Positions 17,118-24,765 of a DNA stretch of 64,000 bases are shown here, in pieces (position 1 is the first letter of the stretch; the number at the start of each line of letters is the position of its first letter). This DNA comes from Cellulosimicrobium sp. ES-005. Lineage in GTDB: Bacteria; Actinomycetota; Actinomycetes; Actinomycetales; Cellulomonadaceae. The position numbers and the translations under genes were made by a program. The DNA is taken from contig NZ_CP159290.1 in NCBI RefSeq assembly GCF_040448685.1, positions 930,001-994,000 of the forward strand, read 5' to 3'. The notes under the pieces were generated by a model that was given only the letters and a program-made list of their open reading frames with translations, was not told the DNA's origin and did not search any database.

Positions 17118-17180
17118 GGCCGGGTTCGTCGGGGCGCGAGCAAGCCCTGGGTGATCTCTGCGACGACCGGGGTGAGCACG

Positions 17181-19949
17181 ATGGCCAAGAGGTGGACGAC
17201 CGTCCTGACGGTGCTGGCGGTGACCGTGACGTCGGCGGTGACGGGCAGCACCACCGCCGTGGCGGCCGGCCCCGCGACACGGGCCGCGACCTCTGTGGCT
17301 CCACGCGTCGCACCCGCCCCGCCGGCCGTGCCCGCACCGGTCGCCCCCGAGATCGACGAGACACCGCTCGAACCCGTCGACGCGTCCGGAGACGCCCCCA
17401 CGGCGTCGGTGCCGTCGGAAGCGGGCGCTGCCGAGGGGCCCGGTGAGCAGGTGCTCCCCGAGGTCCCGGCCGACGACACGCCGAGCCCGGAGGGGACCTG
17501 GTCCGCGACCAGCCCGGCGACCGGTGCGACGACCGTCGTCGGCGTCACCTGGGACCTCGGGTCGGCAGGGGACGACGTCGTCGTCGAGGTGCGTTCACGT
17601 ACCGGGACCGTCTGGACCGGGTGGAGCGACGTCCACGCGGAGGACGCCGAGCCGACCGGGGGCGCCGGGGAGCAGCGCGACGGTACCGAGCCGCTGTTCG
17701 TCGGGGACGTCGACGAGGTCGAGGCGCGGATCCTTCCCGGGACCGGGCCGACGCCCGTCGACCCGGTCCTGGTCGTGGTCGACCCCGGCGCGGACTCGGG
17801 GACCGCGGGAGGGGGAGCCGGCGGTGCGGGCGGGCTCGGTCGGTCCACGACCGCCGGGCTCGCGACTCCCGCCGCCGCACCGGCGGCCGCGCTGCCGACC
17901 GCCACGACCCGTCCGGCGATCTACTCGCGCGCCCAGTGGGGTGCCGACGAGCGGCTGATGACGTGGACGCCCCAGACCGGCAACGTCGTCGGCGCGGTCG
18001 TGCACCACACGGCCGGGTCGAACGACTACACCGCGGACCAGGTCCCGGCACTCATCCGGGGCATCTACGCGTACCACGCGCAGTCCCGCGGTTGGGGCGA
18101 CATCGGGTACAACTTCCTCGTCGACAAGTACGGGCGCATCTGGGAAGGGCGCGCCGGAGGGATCGACCGGGGGATCGTCGGTGCGCACGCGTCCGGGGTC
18201 AACTCCCAGCGCTTCGGCGTCTCCGTGATGGGGAACTTCGACGCCGCGCAGGTCTCGGGGGCGGCCGTCGACGCCGTGTCCTCGGTCATCGCGTGGAAGC
18301 TCGACATCCACGGCGTTCGCGGAGCGGGCGGGAGCATCGTCGTCGGGCACCGGGACGTGGGCCAGACGTCGTGCCCCGGGGCCACGCTCTACGCGGCGCT
18401 CCCGCAGATCCGCTCCCTCGCGGCGGCGCGTCAGGGTCCCGTGCACGACCGTTCCCTCCGGAGGGACCTCGGGCTCGACGGCTACCCGGACCTCGTGTCG
18501 CGCACCGCGACCGGGGTCTCGATGCTCACGGCCACGGCCTCGGGGTGGGGGCAGACCCGGACGGTCGGTTCCGGCTGGCCCGGTTCCCGGGTGATCGCCC
18601 CCGGTGACTGGAACGGGGACGGTTCCCCGGACCTCATGATCGTCGACCCGGCGTCCGGAGACCTGTGGCTGTACCCGGGCACCGCGAACGGCGGCTGGGC
18701 CGCGAAGCAGAGGATCGGGGTCGGCTGGGGCGTCGCGAACCTGATCGTCGGCGGGCACGACTGGAACGGCGACGACACGACGGACCTCCTCATGAGGCGG
18801 CACGACGGGACGCTCTGGCTCTACCCCGGCAACGGGCGCGGCGGCTTCGGCACACCGCGGCAGGTGGGCACCGGCTGGAACGCGATGAGCTCGATCGCCA
18901 TGGTGGGGGACCTCGGCAACGGGCGCCCGGCGCTCGTCGCGCGGACCGGCGGCAACCTCTACACGTACACGGGTGACGGGCGCGGCGGGTTCGCCAGCGG
19001 TCGGACGTTCGTCGGGTCCGGCTGGGACGTGATGACGACCATCGTCGGCCCGGGAGACCTCAACGACGACGGCCTGCCCGACGTCGTGGCACGGGACGTC
19101 CAGGGGAATCTGTGGCGCTACGTCGGGGACGGTGCCGGACGGCTGCTCGGACGGTCGCAGATCGGGCACCAGTGGCAGGGGTTCACCGCGGTGCACCCCG
19201 CCGGTCGTGCAGGTCGGGGCGAGGACTTCTTCGCGGTGGGTGCAGACGGCGCGCTGCACCGCTACTCCTATCTCGGTGGCGCGGGCTTCACGCGGGCCGT
19301 GGGCACCGGCATCTCCGGTTCGGCCGTCGCCGAGGCCATCGCTCCCGGAGACTGGAACGGTGACGGTCGGCCCGACCTCATGACCCGCCGGAGCAACGGC
19401 GACCTGTTCCTCCACGCCGGCACGGCGACCGGCAGCTTCGCGACGTCCGGGACGCGCGTCGGGACGGGCTGGGAGGTCATGACCCAGGTGATCGGAGCGG
19501 GCGACTGGCTCGGGACGGGCGTCCCGGGTCTGCTTGCCTTCCAACGGGGCACGGGGCAGATCTGGCTGTACCCGGGGGACGGCCGGGGCGGGTTCGGGAC
19601 CCGCGTCCTGATCGCCCAGGGCGCACAGTTCCTCGACCGGATCGTCTCGGCGGGCCACTGGCGCGGCGGTGCGGCGCCGGACCTCGTCGCGCGCGAGGCC
19701 GGCACCGGGCGGCTCCTGCTCTACCCGGGCAACGGCGGCGCACGGCTCGGGGCGGCCTCGGTGATCGGGACCGGGTGGGACGTCATGTCGAGCATCGTGG
19801 GTGCGGGCGACGTGGACGGCGACGGGCGACCCGACCTGGTCGCCACGCGCTCGGACAGGTCGATCGTCCTGTACCCGGGCAACGGGTCGGGAGGGTTCCG
19901 GACGTGGCGGACGATCGCCACGGCCCCGTCGGGCGCTTCCGTCTCGTGA
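17181..19949 (+). CDS. Secreted PGRP/N-acetylmuramoyl-L-alanine amidase with FG-GAP repeats
   Basis: Wall hydrolase of 922 aa. A signal peptide is evident: a basic MAKRW start, a hydrophobic stretch, and an AVAAG region near residue 35. After an acidic Pro/Ala-rich region of about 200 residues comes the PGRP/Amidase_2 domain (about 245-405). Zinc ligands are HHT (275-277), His390 (VGHRD) and Cys398 (SCPG). From about 415 to the end there are roughly nine FG-GAP/VCBS units of about 50 residues, several with Ca-binding NGDG loops, likely a beta-propeller that binds wall glycan. ATG 17181 gives the best signal peptide; GTG at 17151 or 17172 is possible. It faces the SpoIID-like gene with the same repeats. 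Confidence 0.92.
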   Translation: MAKRWTTVLTVLAVTVTSAVTGSTTAVAAGPATRAATSVAPRVAPAPPAVPAPVAPEIDETPLEPVDASGDAPTASVPSEAGAAEGPGEQVLPEVPADDTPSPEGTWSATSPATGATTVVGVTWDLGSAGDDVVVEVRSRTGTVWTGWSDVHAEDAEPTGGAGEQRDGTEPLFVGDVDEVEARILPGTGPTPVDPVLVVVDPGADSGTAGGGAGGAGGLGRSTTAGLATPAAAPAAALPTATTRPAIYSRAQWGADERLMTWTPQTGNVVGAVVHHTAGSNDYTADQVPALIRGIYAYHAQSRGWGDIGYNFLVDKYGRIWEGRAGGIDRGIVGAHASGVNSQRFGVSVMGNFDAAQVSGAAVDAVSSVIAWKLDIHGVRGAGGSIVVGHRDVGQTSCPGATLYAALPQIRSLAAARQGPVHDRSLRRDLGLDGYPDLVSRTATGVSMLTATASGWGQTRTVGSGWPGSRVIAPGDWNGDGSPDLMIVDPASGDLWLYPGTANGGWAAKQRIGVGWGVANLIVGGHDWNGDDTTDLLMRRHDGTLWLYPGNGRGGFGTPRQVGTGWNAMSSIAMVGDLGNGRPALVARTGGNLYTYTGDGRGGFASGRTFVGSGWDVMTTIVGPGDLNDDGLPDVVARDVQGNLWRYVGDGAGRLLGRSQIGHQWQGFTAVHPAGRAGRGEDFFAVGADGALHRYSYLGGAGFTRAVGTGISGSAVAEAIAPGDWNGDGRPDLMTRRSNGDLFLHAGTATGSFATSGTRVGTGWEVMTQVIGAGDWLGTGVPGLLAFQRGTGQIWLYPGDGRGGFGTRVLIAQGAQFLDRIVSAGHWRGGAAPDLVAREAGTGRLLLYPGNGGARLGAASVIGTGWDVMSSIVGAGDVDGDGRPDLVATRSDRSIVLYPGNGSGGFRTWRTIATAPSGASVS
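18600..19945 (+). repeat. FG-GAP/VCBS repeat array in the amidase gene (unit about 150 bp)
   Basis: GDWNGDG-like codons recur near 18604, 18757, 18904, 19053, 19348, 19498, 19651 and 19804, so the unit is about 147-153 bp; the unit near 19200 is degenerate. These are protein-level repeats with diverged DNA. Confidence 0.75.
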
Positions 19950-19961
19950 GCCGGTGACGCC

Positions 19962-21959
19962 TCAGAACGTCCTCGTGATGCCGTTCCACCCGGAGCCCAC
20001 CTGCATCCGGGCGGCGAACCGCGTGCCGGTCCACGGATAGAGGTAGAACCGGCCGGCGGCGTCGGCCGCGAGGAGGTCGGGGATCCCGTCCCGGCCGAAG
20101 TCGGCCACCGGGGTGAGGAGCCGCATGCCCTGCCACCCGGAGCCGATCTGCACCGGGCTGAACCCGCCCGCCCCGTCGCCGCGGTAGAGCAGGAGCCGGC
20201 CGGCGGCGTCGACCGCCAGCAGGTCCGACCAGCCGTCGCCGTCCCAGTCACCGCCGCCGCCGACCCACGAGATGACGTCCCAGCCGCCGCCCACGAGCAC
20301 GGCGCTCGCGAGCCTCCCGTCGCCCAGACCGGGGTAGAGCCACATCCGGCCCGACGTGTCGACCGCCAGGAGGTCGGCCGACCCGTCGCGCCCGACGTCC
20401 CCGGGGGCGACGAGGAACCGCATGGAGCCCCAGCCATGGCCCGCCTGGACACGGGCGCCGAGCGTCCCGGCCGCCGTCGTCGGGTAGCGCCACAGGCGCC
20501 CGGCCTGGTCGACGGCGAGGACGTCGTCGCGCCCGTCGCGATCGAGATCGTTGGCGCGGACCGCGAGCCGCATCGTCTGCCAGTCGTGGCCCGCCGGGCG
20601 GCTGCCGACGAACCGGCCGTCCCCGTCCCCGAGGTATGCCGTCAGACTGCCGTCCGCCCGCTGGCCGAGGACGTCTACGCGCCCGTCGTTGGTGGAGTCG
20701 CTGTCGAGCCGGCTCGTGCCGGTGAGCTTCCACCAGTCGGAGCGCAGACCGAAGGCGCTGCGGAACTGCGCGCCCGTGAGCGTGACGGAGCCTGCCGAGC
20801 CGGTGACGACGACCCGGACCACGCGCCCGCCCCACTCGCCGTCGCCGGTACGCGACATGACGTCGATGCTGCGGGGCGAGCCGATCTGCGGGTACCGCGC
20901 GCCGACGTCCGCGGCTCGGAGCGAGACGCTCCACGCGTGCACCGGGTTGCCCTGTGCGTCCCACGGGTCCGGTCGGGACGGGAGGTAGGGGAAGGACCCG
21001 GCCGCGCTCCAGCCGCCGTTCGACGAGCCGAACTGGGTGAAGGCGAGGCTGCCGCCGTAGTGACGCACCTGCCCCGAGGTCGCGGCGACGGCGGCGTCCG
21101 TCGAGGCCGCCTCGTGGTGGCGCGTCTCGACCCCCGCCGAGGTGAAGCTCTTGTGCCCGGGATAGACCTGGCAGGCGGTGGTGTCGCACGTCTGCCACGA
21201 GCCCGACCGGTGCGCGCGGTCGTACGACGCGTAGGTGCGCGCGGCGACGGCCTGCGCCCGCAGCGCGTCCGCCGGCCAGCTCGACGGCGACTCCGCCGGC
21301 ACGACGGAGCGCAGGTAGTCCTCGAGGCCCACCACGTTGACGGTCTGCTGCCCGGGGCTCGCCCCGGAGGGGACGGCTCGGACCGTGCCGCGGTAGTCCG
21401 TCTGCGTGCCGTCGGGCCTGATCAGACGGATGAACCCCGACGGCGCGGCGATGCTCAGGAAGCCGGGGGAGGCACCCTGCGACCACTGTCTCCAGGTCCC
21501 GCCGACGAGCCCGTGCAGCACGAACCCGCCGGACCCTCGGACGATGCGCCACTGCTGCGGTGTCACGCCGCCGAAGCTGATCGGGGTGCCGGTCGAGACC
21601 GCGTCGCTCGCCGTCATGCCCGGGACCGCGAGGATGCGGACGTCGTTGTCCGTGTCTCCGCTGATGAGGACGCTGATCGTGCTCGCGGGCTGGGTGACCC
21701 GGGCCGTACCGGGGTAGTACGCGTCCAGGATCTGCTGGTAGCCCACCCCCTGCGAAGCGGCCGCGCGTGCCCCCCACTGCGACATCCCGCGGCCGTGACC
21801 GAAGCCCCGCCCCGCGACCGTGACGGTCGTGCCGGTGCCGAGAACCACCCGTTCCTGGGTGAGCGTGTCTGCGCGTGCGACGACGGACTGCGTGACGAAC
21901 GACGTCCCGACCAGGACGGCCGTCAGGAGCGACGCCGTCATCCTCTTCCGTGCCCCCAT
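19962..21959 (-). CDS. Secreted SpoIID/LytB-domain protein with FG-GAP repeats
   Basis: 665 aa with a signal peptide (about 1-30, cleavage near VVARA-D). An N-terminal GRGFGHGRGMSQWGA motif and the SpoIID core (about 50-390) follow, with YPGTARV, VVGLEDYLRSVVPAE, SWPADALRAQAVAARTYA and QVYPGHKSF. SpoIID proteins cleave glycan strands lacking stem peptides, and LytB relatives stimulate amidases. The C-terminal 240 residues hold about five FG-GAP units like those of the convergent amidase, 12 bases away. Start at 21959 is supported by GGAGG six bases upstream. Joint action with the amidase gene is inferred from shared repeats and position. Confidence 0.9.
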   Translation of the reverse strand: MGARKRMTASLLTAVLVGTSFVTQSVVARADTLTQERVVLGTGTTVTVAGRGFGHGRGMSQWGARAAASQGVGYQQILDAYYPGTARVTQPASTISVLISGDTDNDVRILAVPGMTASDAVSTGTPISFGGVTPQQWRIVRGSGGFVLHGLVGGTWRQWSQGASPGFLSIAAPSGFIRLIRPDGTQTDYRGTVRAVPSGASPGQQTVNVVGLEDYLRSVVPAESPSSWPADALRAQAVAARTYASYDRAHRSGSWQTCDTTACQVYPGHKSFTSAGVETRHHEAASTDAAVAATSGQVRHYGGSLAFTQFGSSNGGWSAAGSFPYLPSRPDPWDAQGNPVHAWSVSLRAADVGARYPQIGSPRSIDVMSRTGDGEWGGRVVRVVVTGSAGSVTLTGAQFRSAFGLRSDWWKLTGTSRLDSDSTNDGRVDVLGQRADGSLTAYLGDGDGRFVGSRPAGHDWQTMRLAVRANDLDRDGRDDVLAVDQAGRLWRYPTTAAGTLGARVQAGHGWGSMRFLVAPGDVGRDGSADLLAVDTSGRMWLYPGLGDGRLASAVLVGGGWDVISWVGGGGDWDGDGWSDLLAVDAAGRLLLYRGDGAGGFSPVQIGSGWQGMRLLTPVADFGRDGIPDLLAADAAGRFYLYPWTGTRFAARMQVGSGWNGITRTF
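19965..20720 (-). repeat. FG-GAP/VCBS repeat array in the SpoIID-like gene
   Basis: About five units of roughly 48 codons, each with an Asp/Asn-Gly-rich loop (DRDGRDDVL, GRDGSADLL, DGDGWSDLL, GRDGIPDLL). Together with the amidase array on the opposite strand, the two repeat regions face each other across the 12-base gap. Confidence 0.7.
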
Positions 21960-21989
21960 GGGTGACCTCCGTAGCTCTCGGTCCGATCC

Positions 21990-21995
21990 ACGGTA
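21990..21995 (-). promoter_or_regulatory. Possible -10 box (TACCGT) for the SpoIID-like gene
   Basis: Minus-strand TACCGT 30 bases before ATG 21959, giving a short leader that contains the GGAGG ribosome-binding site. Confidence 0.35.
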
Positions 21996-22028
21996 GGTCG
22001 GGTGACGGGAGGGCGCCCGGCGGGCAGG

Positions 22029-22034
22029 TACCCT
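22029..22034 (+). promoter_or_regulatory. Possible -10 box (TACCCT) for the GtrA/glycosyltransferase chain
   Basis: TACCCT in the 76-base divergent gap before the GtrA gene. A transcript start near 22041 would exclude the GTG at 22036 as start codon and leave GAGGGGGAAG (22068-22077) as the ribosome-binding site. Confidence 0.4.
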
Positions 22035-22035
22035 G

Positions 22036-22548
22036 GTGCGTCGTCGGGCGCCGTGCCCGACCCGAGACGAGGGGGAAGACCTGGCCGGCGTCGTGCGGAC
22101 AGTGCTCGGGCACTCGGCGTTCCGCTACCTGCTGGTGGGCGGCTTCGCCTTCCTCCTCGACCTCGGGCTGCTCGCCCTGAGCTACCGGGTGCTCGGTGCG
22201 CCGCTGTGGCTCGCGACGGCGGTCGGGTTCTGGGGCAGCTTCGCGTTCAACTTCACGCTCCAGCGGCGCTATGCCTTCGGCGGTGCCATGCCGACGGGGC
22301 CCGCGTTGTGGCGGTACGGCGTCCTCCTGGCGGTGAACTCGCTCGCGAACATCGCGGTGGTCGGTCTCTTCGAGCACCTCGGTTGGGGCTATGCCGTCGG
22401 CAAGGTCGCGGTCACCGTCGCACAGACCGTCTGGAACTACTTCGCCTACCGCTACTGGGTCTTCGGCGGGCGCGCGGCACCCGCCGCACCCGGCGACGAC
22501 CGAGCCGGGCCTCAGGTGCCCGTCGAGCACGACCGCAAGGAGAGCTGA
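22036..22548 (+). CDS. GtrA family membrane protein, paired with GT2
   Basis: GtrA protein of up to 170 aa with four helices. Marks are FRYLLVGGFAFLLDLGLL, WGSFAFNFTLQRRYAF after helix 2, and YFAYRYWVF at the end. It is followed three bases later by a GT2 transferase, the classic GtrA/GtrB arrangement for polyprenyl-phosphate sugar transfer. The start is unsettled. The outermost GTG is at 22036, GTG 22093 is closer to the fold, and a CTG at 22081 is the only codon well spaced (about four bases) behind the GAGGGGGAAG at 22068-22077. The end is certain. Confidence 0.85.
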   Translation: MRRRAPCPTRDEGEDLAGVVRTVLGHSAFRYLLVGGFAFLLDLGLLALSYRVLGAPLWLATAVGFWGSFAFNFTLQRRYAFGGAMPTGPALWRYGVLLAVNSLANIAVVGLFEHLGWGYAVGKVAVTVAQTVWNYFAYRYWVFGGRAAPAAPGDDRAGPQVPVEHDRKES

Positions 22549-22550
22549 GG

Positions 22551-23513
22551 ATGTACAAGGGTGCGCGGATCGCCGCCGTCGTGCCGGCCTACCGTGAGGA
22601 GGCCATGATCGCGACGGTCGTCACCACGATGCCGGACTTCGTCGACGACATCGTCATCGTGGACGACTGCAGCCCCGACGGGACCTCCGACGTCGTCAAG
22701 GCGCTGGACGACCCGCGCGTGACGCTCGTGCGCCACGAGGTGAACAAGGGCGTCGGCGGGGCGATCATCACCGGGCACCGCACCGCGATGGGGCTGGGCT
22801 CGGACGTCAACGTCGTCATGGCCGGCGACGCCCAGATGGACCCGGACTACCTTCCCGACCTCTTGGACCCGGTGACGTCCGGCGGCTACGGCTTCGCGAA
22901 GGCGAACCGGTTCTTCCGCCCGGACTCGTACACGGGCATGCCCCGATATCGCGTGTTCGGGAACATCGTGCTCTCGTTCCTCACGAAGTTCGCGTCGGGG
23001 TACTGGCACCTCTTCGACCCGCAGAACGGGTACACGGCCATCCGGACGTCCGTGCTGGAGAAGCTCGCGCTCGACCGCGTCGCGGAGCGCTACAGCTTCG
23101 AGAACGACCTGCTCATCCACCTGAACGTGGCCGGCACCGCGGCGGTCGACGTCCCGATCCCCGCCGTGTACGGCGCCGAGGTGTCGAGCATCCGTCTGGG
23201 CAAGGTCGTCCCCGAGCTGCTCAGCCTGCTCTTCCGCGGGTACTGGTACCGGATCTGGTACCGGTACGTCCTCTGGTCGTTCTCCGCCGTCGCGCTGCTG
23301 CTGTTCTCGGGCCTCCTCCTCACGCTCTTCGGCGTCGTCGCCGGGGTCTGGATCATCGCCGCGACCTGGGACTCGCCGCCGGCCACGGCCGGGACGGTCC
23401 TCCTCGCGGTCACCCCGTTCGTGCTCGGCGTCCAGATGCTCGTGTCGTCGTTGCAGCTCGACATCCAGGAGAGCCCCGACACCCCGACGCTCGCACCGTT
23501 CGACGAGGGCTGA
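22551..23513 (+). CDS. Glycosyltransferase family 2 with C-terminal membrane helices (GtrB/DPM type)
   Basis: 320-aa transferase likely to load a sugar onto polyprenyl phosphate at the cytoplasmic face. GT-A motifs are VVPAYREE, VDDCSPDGT and AGDAQMDPDYL (metal-binding region), then DPQNGYTAI. Two helices follow at about 240-265 and 280-305. GGAG is found before ATG 22551. It is the GT2 partner of the GtrA gene directly upstream. The donor sugar cannot be deduced from the sequence. Confidence 0.92.
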   Translation: MYKGARIAAVVPAYREEAMIATVVTTMPDFVDDIVIVDDCSPDGTSDVVKALDDPRVTLVRHEVNKGVGGAIITGHRTAMGLGSDVNVVMAGDAQMDPDYLPDLLDPVTSGGYGFAKANRFFRPDSYTGMPRYRVFGNIVLSFLTKFASGYWHLFDPQNGYTAIRTSVLEKLALDRVAERYSFENDLLIHLNVAGTAAVDVPIPAVYGAEVSSIRLGKVVPELLSLLFRGYWYRIWYRYVLWSFSAVALLLFSGLLLTLFGVVAGVWIIAATWDSPPATAGTVLLAVTPFVLGVQMLVSSLQLDIQESPDTPTLAPFDEG

Positions 23514-23514
23514 C

Positions 23515-24765
23515 ATGACTTCCCGCAGGCCACGGGTCGTCCTCGCGACGCGCATCTACTCACCCGAGCCGGCGGCGGCCTCGTTCCGTCTCCGCGCGCT
23601 GGCGCGGGCGCTCGTCGAGAGCGGCGCGGCCGTCACCGTCCTGACGACGACGGCACCTCAGGCACCCGCCCCCGAGGACCCGGACCCTGGCGTGCGCATC
23701 CGGCGATGGCCTGTGCTACGCGACCGCACCGGCTATGTCCGCGGCTATCTGCAGTACCTGAGCTTCGACGTCCCCCTCCTCCTGCGCCTGCTGTTCTCGA
23801 CCCGCCCGGACGTGGTCGTGGTGGAGCCACCGCCGACGACCGGGTTCGTCGCACGCCTCGCGTGCGTGGTGCGGAGGGTCCCGTACGTGTACTACGCGGC
23901 GGACGTGTGGTCCGACGCGGCGAACTCGACCGGTGCGCCAGCGCCGGTCGTCGCCGCCGTGCGACGCGTCGAGGGCTGGGTGCTGCGCGGTGCGCGACGC
24001 GTCGTCGCGGTGACCGAGGAGGTCGCCGAGCGCACCCGGGCGCTGGGCGCCCGCGAGACCGTCGTCGTGCGCAACGGCATCGACACGGACGTCTTCCGGC
24101 CGGACGGACCCGTCCCGGACGGTGCTCCCGCCGGTCCCTACGCGATCTACGCGGGAACGACGTCGGAGTGGCAGGGAGCGGACGTGTTCGTGCGGGCCAT
24201 GGCCACGGTCGCCGAGGCGGTGCCCGGCGCCACGCTCGTCGTCCTCGGGCAGGGCAGCGCGTGGGCGGACCTCGAGGCGGTGGCGCGCGCGCTGCCCGAC
24301 GGCGGCGCGTGCGTCCGGATGCTACGCCCGGTCCCGCAGGCAGAGGCCGCGGCATGGCTGCGCGGCGCGGCCGTCGCCCTCGTGAGCCTGCGGCCCGGCC
24401 AGGGCTACGACTTCGCGTTCCCGACGAAGGTGCTCGCCGGCGCGGCCTCGGGGACACCCGTCCTGTACGCCGGCCCCGGCCCCGCGCGGGGGGTGATCGA
24501 GGAGAACGGCCTCGGCCGCGCTGTCGCGCACGACGTCGACGCCGTCGCTGAGGCGATGTCAGACTTGCTCGAGGCCCCCGCGGACGACGGCCCGAGGACG
24601 CGCAGCGCCGGCTGGGCGCGGACGCACGCGTCGATCGCGGCGTCGGCGGCCGAGGTGGCGCGGATCGCCGTGGCGGCGTCGCGCGTCCCGGACCATAGAC
24701 TAACGGCGCCGACACTGGGCGGCGTCCGACCATCGCCTGGTTTGACCGAGGAGCACGACGCGTGA
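23515..24765 (+). CDS. Glycosyltransferase family 4
   Basis: GT-B transferase of 416 aa. The N-domain starts with VVLATRIYSPEPAAASFR as in WbuB-like enzymes, and YYAADVWSD and VTEEVAERTR come before the linker. The C-domain has YAGTTSEWQGADVF and the donor-site region FAFPTKVLAGAASGTPVLYAG, where the usual EAxxxGxPV Glu is not conserved. It follows the GT2 gene by one base and overlaps the ABC transporter start (GTGA). The last 30 residues are low-complexity. Confidence 0.9.
   Translation: MTSRRPRVVLATRIYSPEPAAASFRLRALARALVESGAAVTVLTTTAPQAPAPEDPDPGVRIRRWPVLRDRTGYVRGYLQYLSFDVPLLLRLLFSTRPDVVVVEPPPTTGFVARLACVVRRVPYVYYAADVWSDAANSTGAPAPVVAAVRRVEGWVLRGARRVVAVTEEVAERTRALGARETVVVRNGIDTDVFRPDGPVPDGAPAGPYAIYAGTTSEWQGADVFVRAMATVAEAVPGATLVVLGQGSAWADLEAVARALPDGGACVRMLRPVPQAEAAAWLRGAAVALVSLRPGQGYDFAFPTKVLAGAASGTPVLYAGPGPARGVIEENGLGRAVAHDVDAVAEAMSDLLEAPADDGPRTRSAGWARTHASIAASAAEVARIAVAASRVPDHRLTAPTLGGVRPSPGLTEEHDA

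Noticed and set aside
24696-24701. Internal promoter (TAGACT) before the ABC transporter
   Set aside because: A single TANNNT match inside the upstream coding sequence with no -35 and no other support.
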